The notes below the pieces were generated by a model that saw only the letters and a list, made by a program, of their open reading frames with translations, searched no databases and was not told where the DNA came from. The translations under genes were made by a program, and so were the position numbers. A DNA stretch of 64,000 nt from positions 2,418,001 through 2,482,000 of the forward strand of contig NZ_CP037745.1 in assembly GCF_004345025.1 (NCBI RefSeq), given 5' to 3'. Positions 25,892 through 36,222 of this stretch are shown piece after piece. The stretch is from Rheinheimera sp. D18 (lineage in GTDB: Bacteria; Pseudomonadota; Gammaproteobacteria; Enterobacterales; Alteromonadaceae). Within the stretch, counting starts at the first letter, position 1, and the number at the start of each line of letters is the position of its first letter.

Positions 25892-28516
25892 ATGAGCCAG
25901 GCGGTAACCTATAGCAAAGCACTGCCAGACAGTTATAGCTTGGACAGCTACAAAAAGGTCTTTGCCGACTTTCATGATTGGTTAAGCAAAAGCTTTGCGT
26001 TATATCCAGTTAATGCCTTAGTAAAAGCTCGCGCGCACTTTATCGATCAGGTGTTACTGCAGCTATGGTATAAGTTTGACCTGCACAAGGTTAAAGACCT
26101 AAACCTGATAGCGGTTGGCGGTTATGGCCGTGGCGAGCTGCATCCCTGCTCCGATATTGATTTACTAATCCTGACGAATGAACCTTTAACCAGTACTCAA
26201 CAAGACGCTATAGCACAATTTATTGCCACACTGTGGGATTTACGCTTAGAGGTGGGCCATAGCGTACGCAGCTTAGATGAAACCATAACGCTGGGTAAAG
26301 ACGACATTACCATTGCGACTAACTTACTTGAAATGCGCTTACTTAGTGGCAATAAGCTGCTATATGAGCAACTACAGCTCGATATTAACCAAGATAGTTT
26401 TTGGACTAGCCAAGCGTTCTTTCAAGCTAAACGTAATGAACAGCAGCAGCGTCATGCGCAATATCATGGCACCAGTTACAATTTAGAACCCAATTTAAAA
26501 GCTAACCCCGGTGGGCTGCGTGACATTCAAACCATAGGCTGGGTAGCAAAACGGCACTTTCAAACCCGCACCATGCGCGAATTAGTGGCTTATCACTATC
26601 TCACCGAAGATGAATACCAAGAGCTGATGGAGTGTGAAGCCTATTTATGGCAAATGCGCTTTGCCTTACATTTAGAAGCCGGCCGTAATGAAAACCGCAT
26701 TTTATTTGATTATCAACCGGCAATTGCTCAGCGCTTAGGCTTTGGTGCAGATGGTAAAGCCTCAGTCGAACGCATGATGAAGCGATTTTTTCGCACCGTG
26801 CAACGGGTGTCTGAATTAAACGAAATGCTACTACAGCATTTTGACGGTAGTATTTTAAATCATAAAGAAAAAGTAAAAACGCTGATCCTAGATGATTATT
26901 TTGAGCTACAAGGCCATTTAATTGCCGCGCGCGACAATGCCGTATTTGCTCGGCGCGATAACTTATTACGCCTATTTTGGCATATTGCTAATAACTCAAA
27001 TATTACCGGTGTACATTCAGCCACTATGCGGCTGATTCGCCAAGTGCGACGCCGGCTAATGGGCGATTTACAAGATTACGAAGCCTGCCGCCAACTATTT
27101 TTAGCTATTGTGCGCCACCCGCGCGGCATGGATAGAGCCATTACGCTTATGCATCGTTATGGCGTGCTAGCGGCTTATTTACCGCAGTGGCGCAATATTG
27201 TTGGCCAAATGCAGTTTGATTTATTTCACGCTTACACCGTAGACGAGCATACGCATCGTTTATTAAAAAACTTGTATAAATACACGCTAACCGAATACGA
27301 AAACGAATTTCCGCTATGCAGCGATATCGTAAAAAAAATGGAGAAACCCGAATTATTGTACTTAGCCGGCATTTTTCATGACATTGCTAAGGGCCGCGGC
27401 GGAGATCACTCCGAGCTCGGCGGCATGGACGCACGCGAGTTTGCCAAACTACATAAACTCAGTGAGTTTGATAGTAAGCTTATTGTCTGGTTAGTAGAAC
27501 ATCATTTACTAATGTCGGTTACCGCACAGCGACGCGACATTTACGACCCCGCCGTAGTAACCGAGTTTGCCGAAAAAGTACGTGACGAAACACGGTTAAA
27601 CTACCTGTATTGTTTAACCTTGGCCGACATTCGTGCAACTAACGACAACTTATGGAATGATTGGAAAGGATCGCTATTACGTGAGCTATTTTTAGCCACG
27701 CAAAAAGCCTTTCGCCGTGGTTTAGAAAAGCCAATGGATTTGCGCGATCTTATTCGCGAAAACCAAGCAGAAGCCATGTCGTTACTACTTAAGCATACCT
27801 TTAGTGAAACTGAAATTAACCAATTATGGGGCCGCATTAAAGCCGACTATTTTGCCCGCTATAGCGCCAAACAAATTAGCTGGCATTGCGAGCATATATT
27901 GCGGCACAAAAACCCTAATGAGCCGCTGGTGCTTATTAGTAAAACACCGATCCGCGGTGGCACTCAGGTATTTATTTATACTAAAGATCAGCCAAAACTG
28001 TTTGCCCGTTTAGTCGCAGCGCTTGATAGTAAAAAAGTAAACATTTTTGACGCACAAATTATGACTAACAAAGACGGCTACGCCATGGATACCTTTGTCA
28101 TTTTAGAACAAAACGGCCATGCGGTAACCTCGCCTTCTCGTCAGCAAAGTATTAAGCGCGCTCTAGAATTGTATATTGCCGGCAAACCTGATTTGTCACG
28201 GCAAAAAACAAGGCTATCAAGGCAAATGCGCCAGTTTAACGTACCACCTAAAGTGGTATTTTTGCCAGGTAACACCAGTAAACGCACTATGATAGAGCTA
28301 GCCGCACTTGATACGCCGGGCTTATTAGCTAATATTGGCGAAGTGTTTCAGCGCTGTGACGTGAATATTCATGCCGCTAAAATTACCACTATAGGTGAGC
28401 GCGCAGAAGATTTTTTTATGATTTCCAACAGTGACGACCAAGCGCTATCTCTTGAACAGCAAACTATATTAAAACAAGCGCTTATAGACCAACTTTCGCA
28501 ACAAGCAGAAAATTAG
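25892..28516 (+). CDS. glnD: Bifunctional [protein-PII] uridylyltransferase/uridylyl-removing enzyme
   Basis: An 874-residue nitrogen sensor. At low glutamine it uridylylates PII proteins; at high glutamine it removes UMP. The nucleotidyltransferase motif is GGYGRGELHPCSDIDLLIL (residues about 72-90). The HD domain for removal contains FHDIAKGRGGDHSELGG near 500, with HH in VEHHLLMSVTAQRR. Two ACT domains near 695-770 and 805-874 bind glutamine. All are intact and the length is standard. An AGGAG ribosome site lies before the ATG, 19 bases after map. Together with glnA at the window end this belongs to the PII/NtrBC circuit. Confidence 0.97.
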   Translation: MSQAVTYSKALPDSYSLDSYKKVFADFHDWLSKSFALYPVNALVKARAHFIDQVLLQLWYKFDLHKVKDLNLIAVGGYGRGELHPCSDIDLLILTNEPLTSTQQDAIAQFIATLWDLRLEVGHSVRSLDETITLGKDDITIATNLLEMRLLSGNKLLYEQLQLDINQDSFWTSQAFFQAKRNEQQQRHAQYHGTSYNLEPNLKANPGGLRDIQTIGWVAKRHFQTRTMRELVAYHYLTEDEYQELMECEAYLWQMRFALHLEAGRNENRILFDYQPAIAQRLGFGADGKASVERMMKRFFRTVQRVSELNEMLLQHFDGSILNHKEKVKTLILDDYFELQGHLIAARDNAVFARRDNLLRLFWHIANNSNITGVHSATMRLIRQVRRRLMGDLQDYEACRQLFLAIVRHPRGMDRAITLMHRYGVLAAYLPQWRNIVGQMQFDLFHAYTVDEHTHRLLKNLYKYTLTEYENEFPLCSDIVKKMEKPELLYLAGIFHDIAKGRGGDHSELGGMDAREFAKLHKLSEFDSKLIVWLVEHHLLMSVTAQRRDIYDPAVVTEFAEKVRDETRLNYLYCLTLADIRATNDNLWNDWKGSLLRELFLATQKAFRRGLEKPMDLRDLIRENQAEAMSLLLKHTFSETEINQLWGRIKADYFARYSAKQISWHCEHILRHKNPNEPLVLISKTPIRGGTQVFIYTKDQPKLFARLVAALDSKKVNIFDAQIMTNKDGYAMDTFVILEQNGHAVTSPSRQQSIKRALELYIAGKPDLSRQKTRLSRQMRQFNVPPKVVFLPGNTSKRTMIELAALDTPGLLANIGEVFQRCDVNIHAAKITTIGERAEDFFMISNSDDQALSLEQQTILKQALIDQLSQQAEN

Positions 28517-28577
28517 TAATAAGAAAAAGGTCAGCAAAGCCTAATGCTAACCAGTCACCCTAACCGATATTTCATTA

Positions 28578-28606
28578 GCGCTTAAGCATACACTTGGTTT
28601 AAGCGC
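28578..28606. repeat. Inverted repeat at the glnD/small-membrane-protein junction
   Basis: GCGCTTAA (28578-28585) and TTAAGCGC (28599-28606) form an 8-pair stem that covers the stop codon of the minus-strand gene. No T-run follows in either direction, so it is a weak candidate terminator for the two convergent genes. Confidence 0.35.
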
Positions 28607-28817
28607 GAAATTTTGCCGCATCAATAATTGCCCACAAATGCACAATAACAGCAATAATGCCGGGGATAATTAAAAAGAACGTGCCATACCCCGCTGCGCA
28701 AATCACAAAAAACAAAATAGCTGCCAAAATACGCCCTTGCACCAGCTGACCTAAGCCTGGAACAAAAAAACTACATAGTGCTGCAAGAACGTTACCGCCT
28801 GAACCCTGACCTGACAT
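28599..28817 (-). CDS. Small TM2-like membrane protein
   Basis: A 72-residue protein with two hydrophobic helices (about 10-40 and 43-65) joined by a short turn. The first part, VLAALCSFFVPGLGQLVQGR, looks like the TM2 domain core (FxPGLGQ.Y.G). The end WAIIDAAKF is also seen in TM2-type proteins, where helix 2 ends in a W.i.D element. The usual Tyr-Gly after GLGQ is Val-Gln-Gly here. Function is unknown; it is a single inner-membrane protein gene, convergent with glnD. Confidence 0.65.
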   Translation of the reverse strand: MSGQGSGGNVLAALCSFFVPGLGQLVQGRILAAILFFVICAAGYGTFFLIIPGIIAVIVHLWAIIDAAKFRA

Positions 28818-28890
28818 ATATTCACTCCAGTTACTAAAAATAACTAACCGATATTAGCTGGTAATACATAATAGAACAATCTGTTGTATA

Positions 28891-30555
28891 TTAGGTCGTT
28901 ATCTCTTTGGCCAACTGTAGTAATTTCGGGTAATAGTCTTTATCAAGCTGCGCTAGCTGATCTTGCTCCACTAACACATCATGTAATATTTGTTCAGTAG
29001 TTAATGGGTTAGCAAGTACTACGCGAAACACTATAGTTTCTTGACGGTTATATTGTACCGGCATTAAGCGCGTACGCGAGACAAACGATTTACCCTCTTC
29101 ACGCTGACGTTTTTGAATAAACTTGGTTAGCCCATTTAGCAGCTCGTTAAAGCGTTGTAGCTGTTCTGGGCTGGCTTGTCTCATCGCTTTTTGCACTATT
29201 GCAGGGACATAACGATAGGTTAATAAACACAGCTCTGGCTCGGTAATTAACTCAAAATCAATATTATGCGAAATAAGCGTAGCAAAATAACGGGCTTTTT
29301 CTAAACTGCGGTTAATCAGTATTTCATAACCATCACGGCCAATCACCTGTAAGCAAGCATGCACTAACATTGCCATGCCAGGCCGTGAGCCTTCTAAAGT
29401 TTGGCTACCTAAGTCTTTTGACCCTTTACGCAAAATATATTCAGCGTGGTGCTCTATGGCATGCGCGGCTGACGGATGTTTAAACACCACCATACCAGCC
29501 CCCATAGGCACATACATTTGTTTATGTGCATCTATAGTTACTGAATCGGCACGCTCTATGCCATCAAGTATATGTCGATATTTATTTGATAATAACGTCG
29601 CTCCACCCCATGCGGCATCGACGTGAAAATGACATTGATATTGCTGTGCGATATCCGCTAATTGGTGCAAGGGATCAACATTACCGGTTTCGGTGGTCCC
29701 CGCTACACCAACGATAGCTAACACGCGAATATTAGCCGCCGTTAGCTCAGCCATTTTCTCTGCTAGTGCCAAAGCATCTATTTTATTGTTGGCATCGGTT
29801 TTTACAGCAATTAATGAATCACGCCCTATACCTAGCACATCGGCCGCTTTTCCCAGTGAATAGTGGCCACGTTCGGATACCACTATGGCTAAACCATCAT
29901 AGCCATAGTGTTTCATCGCTTTAAATAAGCCTTCGCGAGCAATGCCTTTAAACTCACCGTCGGCTCTAAGTAAACGGTTACGGGCTATCCATAATGCGGT
30001 GATATTGGCCACCGTACCACCAGAACAAAACGCCCCCAACGAATGATTAGCACTGTGCATCCATTTTTTATAAAAGCCGTCGTTTTCGCCATAAACTAAA
30101 TGATGCACCATACCAAGCACTTGGCGCTCCATCGGCGTAAACGCTTTGGATGTTTCAATTTTTACCAGATTTTGGTTTAAGCCAACCATCATCTTGGACA
30201 ATGACAGCACAAAATAAGGCAAAGCTGAGGTCATATGGCCGATAAAGCTCGGTGCGGCGGTATGGACAGAATGTGCCACTAATTTTTGCATCAGGCTTTC
30301 AGCGTAATCTGAAACAAAATTCGGCATTTGCGGAATTTCATGAGTTTGAAAATCACGCTCGATTTGCCACAGCGGCTTTTCTACCGCAACAATACTTTTA
30401 CGCAAAAAACCGGCCAAATTTTGCGACAAATTCTGCTCAATAATACTCAAGGTTGAGTCTGGCGCTTCAGGAACAGTAAAGATACGCCACAGCGCTTCTT
30501 CTGAGGCCGTAGCCTGTCTTTTGCTCGATTCTTTCATGCTGTTGCTACTCTGCAT
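28891..30555 (-). CDS. panP: PLP-dependent aspartate 1-decarboxylase, PanP type
   Basis: A 554-residue group II PLP decarboxylase. It resembles the PanP family, which in Vibrio supplies beta-alanine for pantothenate/CoA in place of PanD. The N-terminal FIGHMTSALPYFVLSLSKMM, the CSGGTVANITALWIARNRLL PLP-phosphate region near 180, HVDAAWGGATLL near 313 (Asp to the pyridine N), and the lysine in SVTIDAHKQMYVPMGAGMVV near 343 are visible. The substrate assignment rests on whole-length resemblance only; glutamate or 2,4-diaminobutyrate decarboxylases share the motifs. A second Met at codon 7 is an alternative start. Monocistronic, between the TM2-like gene and the ABC exporter terminator. Confidence 0.85.
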   Translation of the reverse strand: MQSSNSMKESSKRQATASEEALWRIFTVPEAPDSTLSIIEQNLSQNLAGFLRKSIVAVEKPLWQIERDFQTHEIPQMPNFVSDYAESLMQKLVAHSVHTAAPSFIGHMTSALPYFVLSLSKMMVGLNQNLVKIETSKAFTPMERQVLGMVHHLVYGENDGFYKKWMHSANHSLGAFCSGGTVANITALWIARNRLLRADGEFKGIAREGLFKAMKHYGYDGLAIVVSERGHYSLGKAADVLGIGRDSLIAVKTDANNKIDALALAEKMAELTAANIRVLAIVGVAGTTETGNVDPLHQLADIAQQYQCHFHVDAAWGGATLLSNKYRHILDGIERADSVTIDAHKQMYVPMGAGMVVFKHPSAAHAIEHHAEYILRKGSKDLGSQTLEGSRPGMAMLVHACLQVIGRDGYEILINRSLEKARYFATLISHNIDFELITEPELCLLTYRYVPAIVQKAMRQASPEQLQRFNELLNGLTKFIQKRQREEGKSFVSRTRLMPVQYNRQETIVFRVVLANPLTTEQILHDVLVEQDQLAQLDKDYYPKLLQLAKEITT

Positions 30556-30584
30556 ACGGGTTTAGCTATCACTAAAACGGCCGG

Positions 30585-30620
30585 AAAAAGGCGCTTACTT
30601 TACTGTAAGCGCAAAAAAAA
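30585..30620 (-). terminator. Terminator after the ABC exporter operon
   Basis: GCGCTTAC and GTAAGCGC (30591-30612) form an 8-pair stem with a 6-base loop. On the minus strand it is followed by CTTTTT. It closes the mpl-ubiX-ABC transcript before panP. A-rich bases on the other side may let it work weakly in both directions. Confidence 0.75.
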
Positions 30621-30676
30621 GTCTGCAAAAAAATACCGTTCAGGCCCGACCTGTTAAGTATCAATTCAGTAGCAAC

Positions 30677-31450
30677 TTAACTACGTAAACCGATGCCACG
30701 ATTAATTAGATACAGCGCATAGCTAAACAGTGCAGCAATAAAGCCCAATACCACCGCCAGAGCTAGCCACAGGTTGACGTCGGTTATACCCAAAAAGCCG
30801 TAGCGAAACGCGTTAACCATATACACAACAGGGTTAAGCGCGGCTACATGCTGCCAAAAACCGGGTAATAAGGTTAACGAATAAAATACACCACCTAAAT
30901 AAGTAAGCGGAGTTAGAACAAAAGTAGGCACAATACTTATATCGTCAAACGACTTCGCATGAACGGCATTAATTAGCCCGCCTAATGAAAACAGCATCGA
31001 CGTAAGTATTACGGTAATAATGATCACTGCGATGTTATGTATTTGAATGCTGACAAAGAATAACGACAACAAGGTAACAATTAAGCCCACCAAAATACCG
31101 CGCGCCATACCGCCACCAACATAACCCAGTACAATAATATAGTTGGGTACGGGTGCGACTAATAACTCTTCAACATTACGTTGAAATTTAGCACTAAAAA
31201 ACGACGAGGCGACGTTAGCGTAGGAGTTAGTAATGACCGCCATCATAATTAAACCGGGTACAATAAACTCCATATAGCTAAAGCCGCCCATTTCGCCAAT
31301 GCGCGAACCAATTAAGCTACCAAAAATAACAAAATACAGCGCCATAGTGATTGCTGGCGGTACTAAGGTTTGCAGCCAAATTCGTAAAAAACGGTTAGTT
31401 TCTTTGGTTAAGATACTTTTTAACGCTACGCTATAATTTGCCTTACTCAT
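30677..31450 (-). CDS. yadH: ABC-2 type exporter permease, YadH-like
   Basis: A 257-residue inner-membrane permease with six predicted helices, of the ABC-2 family. The family signature region is seen as FNPV-like AALNPVVYMVNAFRYGFLGI near residue 205-225, preceded by PLTYLGGVFYSLTLLPGFWQ. Length and partner match E. coli YadGH, a pair of uncertain substrate. Its ATG overlaps the ATPase stop (ATGA, 31447-31450), so a two-gene exporter is clear. Substrate unknown. Confidence 0.88.
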   Translation of the reverse strand: MSKANYSVALKSILTKETNRFLRIWLQTLVPPAITMALYFVIFGSLIGSRIGEMGGFSYMEFIVPGLIMMAVITNSYANVASSFFSAKFQRNVEELLVAPVPNYIIVLGYVGGGMARGILVGLIVTLLSLFFVSIQIHNIAVIIITVILTSMLFSLGGLINAVHAKSFDDISIVPTFVLTPLTYLGGVFYSLTLLPGFWQHVAALNPVVYMVNAFRYGFLGITDVNLWLALAVVLGFIAALFSYALYLINRGIGLRS

Positions 31451-32373
31451 TGCGTGGCTCCTTTACTTCCATCTACCAATGAAACAAATAATTCTTCTAG
31501 TCGGTTGGCTTTGTTTCGCATTGACAACACCTTGATATTTTGTGCGCTTAGCTGGGCAAAAATTGGGTTTAAGCCCTGTGCATTTTCAACATCAACTTCT
31601 ATGCTATGGCTATCTAATTGACGCCAAGTGAAACTCTCTAAGCTAATAGTGGCTGGCTCACCAGCAAAATCGAAAATAAAGGTTTCTTTAGTTAACTTAG
31701 ATAACAAGGCTTTCATGGTGGTGTTTTCTATAATTTGGCCGTTATCGATAATGGCGATATTACGGCAAAGCATTTCGGCTTCTTCCAAATAGTGCGTAGT
31801 AAGTATAATAGTTACGCCTTGCTGATTAATTTTGCGTAAAAACTCCCACATTGAACGGCGCAGCTCGATATCAACACCAGCGGTAGGCTCGTCTAAAATA
31901 AGCAGTTTTGGTTCATGCATTAAGGCGCGAGCAATCATTAAGCGGCGTTTCATGCCACCCGATAATTCACGCGAGCGTGCATTACGCTTATCCCACAACC
32001 CAAGCTGGCCAAGGTATTTTTCGGCGCGTTCTAACGCTAACTTTCTTGGTACACCGTAATAACCAGCCTGATTAACCACAATTTGTAGCACCGTTTCAAA
32101 CTGATTAAAGTTAAACTCTTGCGGCACTATACCTAGCTGACTCTTGGCTTGCTCTAATTGGCTATCTAGGTCAAAACCAAATACTTGAATGCTGCCTTGG
32201 GTTTTATTAACCAAGGAACTAATAATACCAATGGTGGTACTTTTACCTGCGCCATTGGGCCCAAGCAGGGCAAAAAAATCGCCTTGTTTTACCTGTAAAT
32301 CAATACCGCTTAATGCGACAGTACCGCTTTTATAAACCTTATGCAGCCCTTTAATATCTAACGCTAAACTCAA
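31447..32373 (-). CDS. yadG: ABC transporter ATP-binding protein, YadG-like
   Basis: A 308-residue ATPase, the same length as E. coli YadG. Walker A is [12 protein letters not shown] near residue 36-47. The ABC signature is [17 protein letters not shown] near 139-155, Walker B is [14 protein letters not shown] near 160-173, and the switch His lies in [11 protein letters not shown] near 193. The C-terminal 80 residues form a CcmA/DrrA-type tail. It overlaps both ubiX upstream and the permease downstream by 4 bases, so all four genes mpl-ubiX-yadG-yadH are probably one operon. Confidence 0.92.
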   Translation of the reverse strand: MSLALDIKGLHKVYKSGTVALSGIDLQVKQGDFFALLGPNGAGKSTTIGIISSLVNKTQGSIQVFGFDLDSQLEQAKSQLGIVPQEFNFNQFETVLQIVVNQAGYYGVPRKLALERAEKYLGQLGLWDKRNARSRELSGGMKRRLMIARALMHEPKLLILDEPTAGVDIELRRSMWEFLRKINQQGVTIILTTHYLEEAEMLCRNIAIIDNGQIIENTTMKALLSKLTKETFIFDFAGEPATISLESFTWRQLDSHSIEVDVENAQGLNPIFAQLSAQNIKVLSMRNKANRLEELFVSLVDGSKGATQ

Positions 32374-33011
32374 TTCTGTTCTCCTGTCGCAGCCGACTCG
32401 CCGCTATAACCCCAACGGTTTAATAACTGATGCGGTACTTTTAAATGATCTAAAATGCGCGCTACCATAAAGTCGACCAGATCGCTTACCTGCTTTGGTT
32501 GATGATAAAACCCCGGCGCCGCAGGCATAATGGTAACGCCCAGCTTGGCTAGCTTAAGCATATTTTCTAAATGAATAGCGCTAAGTGGGCTTTCACGCGG
32601 TACTAATATTAGCAGGCCGCCTTCTTTTATAACGACATCAGCCGCGCGCTCAATCAGGTTGTCACTTATGCCAGCCGCAATACTGGCAACCGTGCCAGTA
32701 GAACATGGGCAAATAACCATTTGTTTTGGCGCAGCAGAGCCAGACGCTACCGGTGAAAACCAATCTTCTTTGCCGTATACCGTTAATAGCGACGCAGCGC
32801 AACCAAAGTGTTGGCGCAGCATATCAGAGCATTTGTCCGGTGAAGCCGGTAGTTTAACGTCGTGTTCGGTAGCAAATACTACGCGCGCCGCACTGGAAAT
32901 AAGCAAGTGCACCTTAATACCCTGCGCCAGCAGCAACTCTAGTAAACGCCAAGCATAGGGCGCGCCTGAGGCACCACTAAAAGCTAAGGTAATTTCTTTA
33001 ACCACCGTCAT
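32370..33011 (-). CDS. ubiX: Flavin prenyltransferase UbiX
   Basis: A 213-residue enzyme that attaches a dimethylallyl group to FMN, making the prenylated cofactor for the decarboxylase UbiD in ubiquinone synthesis. The FMN-binding [20 protein letters not shown] lies at the N-terminus. [20 protein letters not shown] near 105-124 and [20 protein letters not shown] near 140 are the family blocks. Start placed at ATG 33009-33011 ([11 protein letters not shown]), giving an ATGA overlap with mpl; the longer reading adds four residues. No ubiD is in the window. Confidence 0.94.
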   Translation of the reverse strand: MTVVKEITLAFSGASGAPYAWRLLELLLAQGIKVHLLISSAARVVFATEHDVKLPASPDKCSDMLRQHFGCAASLLTVYGKEDWFSPVASGSAAPKQMVICPCSTGTVASIAAGISDNLIERAADVVIKEGGLLILVPRESPLSAIHLENMLKLAKLGVTIMPAAPGFYHQPKQVSDLVDFMVARILDHLKVPHQLLNRWGYSGESAATGEQN

Positions 33012-34369
33012 AGCGGCTCCCATTTGTGTTGCAATGCGTTAATGAGTTTGTCGTGAATGCCACCGAAACCGCCGTTGCTCATTATAACAATGCTATCGTT
33101 TGGCTGCGCTTGTTCTGTTAACAATTGAACCAAGGCATCAATATCGCGCAGCAGTGTCGCCTTTGGCGCTAACGCTCGAGTAATGGCATCTAATGACCAA
33201 TTGGCGTTGGCTGGTTCAAATAAAAATACGCTATCAGCCAACGCAAGCGATAATGGCAACGCTGCTTGGTGCACGCCCATACGCATGGTATTTGAACGTG
33301 GTTCTAATACGGCTAATACTCGGTTCTGGCCTACTTTATTGCGAATACCTTGTAAGGTAGTGCTAATAGCGGTGGGATGATGGGCAAAATCGTCGTACAC
33401 CTTAATACCGGCGATATCGGCCTTTAGCTCCATCCGCCGCTTTGGTGTAATAAAGCGGGTCAATGCATCTAAGGCTACTTGCACCGGCACACCAGCATGA
33501 CGCGCGGCAGCAATAGCCATTACCGCATTATCTACGTTGTGCTGACCGCTTAACTGCCAGTTTAGCTCGCCGAGCTTTTCGTTTTTATAATATAAAGCGA
33601 AGTGACTGCCGTCGCTTTGTATTAATTCGGCTTGCCAATCATCACCATAGCTTTGCCGCTCACTCCAACAGCCCATATCTAAGGTCTGCTTTACCGCAAG
33701 CGTATCTTCAGGCGATAGCACCAAGCCATTGGCCGGCACCATACGCAACAAATGATGAAACTGCCGTTGAATTGCGGCTAAATCGGGGAAAATATCTGCA
33801 TGGTCATATTCTAAATTATTAATTACCAACGTTCGTGGTCGGTAATGGACAAACTTAGAACGTTTATCAAAAAATGCGGTGTCGTATTCGTCGGCTTCAA
33901 TAACAAAAAACGGTGATTCACCTAAACGGGCTGAACAATCAAAGTTTTGTGGAATTCCGCCAATTAAAAACCCCGGTTTTAAACCGGCGTAATCCAAGAT
34001 CCAAGCCAGTATAGTACTGGTGGTAGTTTTGCCGTGTGTGCCGGACACCGCCAACACCCAGCGATCATGTAGTACTTGCTCGGCTAACCACTGCGGGCCA
34101 GAAATGTAACGTAAATTAGTATTAAGTACATATTCAACCGCGGGGTTACCGCGCGATAACGCATTACCAATAATAACCAGATCGGGCGCCGGTTCTAACT
34201 GTGCAGGATCCCAACCCTGGGTTAGTGCTATACCCAGCTGTTCAAGCTGAGTACTCATTGGCGGATACACATTGGTATCCGAACCCGTTACCTTATGCCC
34301 AAGTGCTTTAGCAATAGCGGCAATACCGCCCATAAAGGTGCCACAAATGCCGAGAATATGAATATGCAT
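33008..34369 (-). CDS. mpl: UDP-MurNAc:L-Ala-gamma-D-Glu-meso-DAP ligase
   Basis: A 453-residue murein-peptide ligase that recycles the tripeptide from cell-wall turnover onto UDP-MurNAc. The N-terminal Rossmann part has [20 protein letters not shown]. The ATP P-loop is [19 protein letters not shown] near 108-126. [20 protein letters not shown] near 178 is diagnostic of Mpl. The C-terminal Mur ligase domain carries [10 protein letters not shown] near 335. It is complete. It starts the operon with ubiX and the YadGH-type exporter, divergent from fbp. Confidence 0.96.
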   Translation of the reverse strand: MHIHILGICGTFMGGIAAIAKALGHKVTGSDTNVYPPMSTQLEQLGIALTQGWDPAQLEPAPDLVIIGNALSRGNPAVEYVLNTNLRYISGPQWLAEQVLHDRWVLAVSGTHGKTTTSTILAWILDYAGLKPGFLIGGIPQNFDCSARLGESPFFVIEADEYDTAFFDKRSKFVHYRPRTLVINNLEYDHADIFPDLAAIQRQFHHLLRMVPANGLVLSPEDTLAVKQTLDMGCWSERQSYGDDWQAELIQSDGSHFALYYKNEKLGELNWQLSGQHNVDNAVMAIAAARHAGVPVQVALDALTRFITPKRRMELKADIAGIKVYDDFAHHPTAISTTLQGIRNKVGQNRVLAVLEPRSNTMRMGVHQAALPLSLALADSVFLFEPANANWSLDAITRALAPKATLLRDIDALVQLLTEQAQPNDSIVIMSNGGFGGIHDKLINALQHKWEPL

Positions 34370-34510
34370 AACATTTCCTGAAGATTAATTGCCGCTATTG
34401 TAGCAAAAGCAAACTAGTTGGTAGTAATAACTGCAATTTGCGAATAAATTCTTTAAAATACGTCAGTTTTAACTGCTTAAGCAAAATAATTACGGATAAG
34501 GAACCCTTAC

Positions 34511-35482
34511 ATGCGCCGCATATCGCCAGTATTGCAACAGGACGGAGTCGACAGCAACTTACTTTCATTGATTAAAACCATACTGGCTGCCTGCCGAGAA
34601 ATTGCCTTTCGCGTAAGCCAAGGAGAACTGGCTGGAGTATTAGGTTCTACCTTGGGTGAGAATATTCAAGGGGAAACCCAGAAAAAACTCGATATTATTG
34701 CTAACGAGTTACTAAAAGAAGTCATTCTTGAAACCGGCGTAGTAAAAGCGATCAGTTCTGAAGAAGAAGATACCATTGTTGCCGGTAACCCAAAGGGTAA
34801 ATACCTAGTCACCTTCGACCCACTAGATGGCTCTTCTAACACCGACATTAATAGCTTAATTGGTACCATCTTTTCTATATTGCCAGCACCCGAAGATAAA
34901 GCCGCCGATGACGCCAGCATGTTTTTACAACCGGGCACCGCACAATTAGCCGCGGGCTACGTGCTTTATGGTCCATCTACTATGTTGGCACTTACTACGG
35001 GCAAAGGCACACGCTTATACACTTTAGATAAAACCTACGGCGGCTTTTTATTAACGGAAGAGCTGGCGACTATTCCAAAATACACCGCCGAGTTTGCCAT
35101 TAATATGTCAAACCAGCGTTACTGGCAACCCGCTATGCAAACCTATATTGCCGATTTACTGCAAGGTAAAGAAGGCCCGCGTGGCAAAAACTATAATATG
35201 CGCTGGATAGCCGCCATGGTAGGCGACGTGCACCGCGTGTTATGTCGTGGTGGTATTTTTGCTTACCCTCGTGATAACAAAGATGCCAGCAAGCCAGATA
35301 AACTACGGCTAATGTATGAAGCTAACCCAATGAGCTTTCTGGTAGAACAAGCCGGTGGTGCTAGTTCAACCGGTTATGAGCGGATCATGGACATAGTGCC
35401 GGTTGATATCCATCAGCGCGTATCAGTAATACTCGGCTCAAAACATGAAGTAGAAAGCTGTATTGCTTATCATCAACGATAG
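34511..35482 (+). CDS. fbp: Fructose-1,6-bisphosphatase class 1
   Basis: A 323-residue Mg-dependent phosphatase of gluconeogenesis giving fructose 6-phosphate. Metal and phosphate sites are seen: SSEEEDTIV near 79-87, and [20 protein letters not shown] near 104-123, the standard FBPase signature. The C-terminal active part has [18 protein letters not shown] with the catalytic Glu. AAGGAAC serves as ribosome site. It pairs functionally with the malic enzyme in growth on organic acids. It is followed by a hairpin and ppa. Confidence 0.96.
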   Translation: MRRISPVLQQDGVDSNLLSLIKTILAACREIAFRVSQGELAGVLGSTLGENIQGETQKKLDIIANELLKEVILETGVVKAISSEEEDTIVAGNPKGKYLVTFDPLDGSSNTDINSLIGTIFSILPAPEDKAADDASMFLQPGTAQLAAGYVLYGPSTMLALTTGKGTRLYTLDKTYGGFLLTEELATIPKYTAEFAINMSNQRYWQPAMQTYIADLLQGKEGPRGKNYNMRWIAAMVGDVHRVLCRGGIFAYPRDNKDASKPDKLRLMYEANPMSFLVEQAGGASSTGYERIMDIVPVDIHQRVSVILGSKHEVESCIAYHQR

Positions 35483-35496
35483 CCATTTAAACTACC

Positions 35497-35514
35497 GGCG
35501 CTATAATAAGCGCC
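35497..35514 (+). promoter_or_regulatory. Hairpin with -10-like box between fbp and ppa
   Basis: GGCGCT and AGCGCC form a 6-pair stem with loop ATAATA, followed by AATTTTAA, which could be a weak fbp terminator. The stem-loop also contains a perfect TATAAT (35502-35507) at a proper distance to start the ppa transcript, although no good -35 is seen. The two uses are hard to separate. Confidence 0.45.
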
Positions 35515-35541
35515 AATTTTAACGAACCTAAGGATCAGCCC

Positions 35542-36069
35542 ATGAGCTTAAGCGATGTAGCTGCAGGTAAAAACCTACCTGACGAAATTAACGTAATTAT
35601 TGAAATTCCGGCCAATGCCGACCCAATTAAATACGAAGTAGACAAAGACACCGGTACAGTGTGGGTTGACCGTTTTATGTCAACACCGATGTTTTATCCA
35701 TGTAACTACGGTTTTGTAAACCAAACCTTATCATTAGATGGTGATCCAGTAGACGTGTTAGTACCTACACCTTACCCACTAATGCCTGGTGCAGTAATTA
35801 AATGTCGCCCAGTGGGTGTATTATTTATGACTGACGAAGCGGGTGAAGATGCTAAAGTTATTGCCGTACCAGTAAGTAAGTTAACGAAACTGTACGACCA
35901 TATTCAAGATATTAACGACGTACCAGAGCTGCTGAAAAACCAAATTCAGCACTTCTTTGAGCAATATAAAGCGTTAGAACCGGGCAAATGGGTAAAACTC
36001 AATGGTTGGGGTGATATTGCCGCCGCAAAAGAAGAAATAGTATCTTCGTTTGCCCGTGCCAAAAAATAA
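35542..36069 (+). CDS. ppa: Inorganic pyrophosphatase
   Basis: A 175-residue family I pyrophosphatase that splits PPi to drive biosynthesis. Active-site pieces include [40 protein letters not shown] (part of the signature DGDPVDVLV with three metal-binding Asp) and [20 protein letters not shown]. An AAGGA ribosome site lies before ATG. Single-gene unit with a strong terminator. Confidence 0.97.
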   Translation: MSLSDVAAGKNLPDEINVIIEIPANADPIKYEVDKDTGTVWVDRFMSTPMFYPCNYGFVNQTLSLDGDPVDVLVPTPYPLMPGAVIKCRPVGVLFMTDEAGEDAKVIAVPVSKLTKLYDHIQDINDVPELLKNQIQHFFEQYKALEPGKWVKLNGWGDIAAAKEEIVSSFARAKK

Positions 36070-36087
36070 TTCTGCTTAGAGACTCAC

Positions 36088-36117
36088 CAGCTTAGTGCCC
36101 ACTAAGCTGGTTATTAT
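36088..36117 (+). terminator. ppa terminator
   Basis: CCAGCTTAGT, GCCC loop and ACTAAGCTGG form a perfect 10-pair stem, followed by TTATTATTT, 18 bases after the ppa stop. Confidence 0.85.
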
Positions 36118-36222
36118 TTAACCTACCAAAGTCAACTACAACAAGCATTTGCATAAATAAGTCTTTATACTGCGCATAAACCAATTCGAATATAATATTG
36201 TAGTATTACAGGGGCATGCAGT

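Noticed and set aside
36153..36179. FliA (sigma-28) promoter before the chemoreceptor gene
   Set aside because: GCGCATAA is only 6/8 to the -10 and the -35 is poor (4/8). A simple TATAAT lies closer to the gene.
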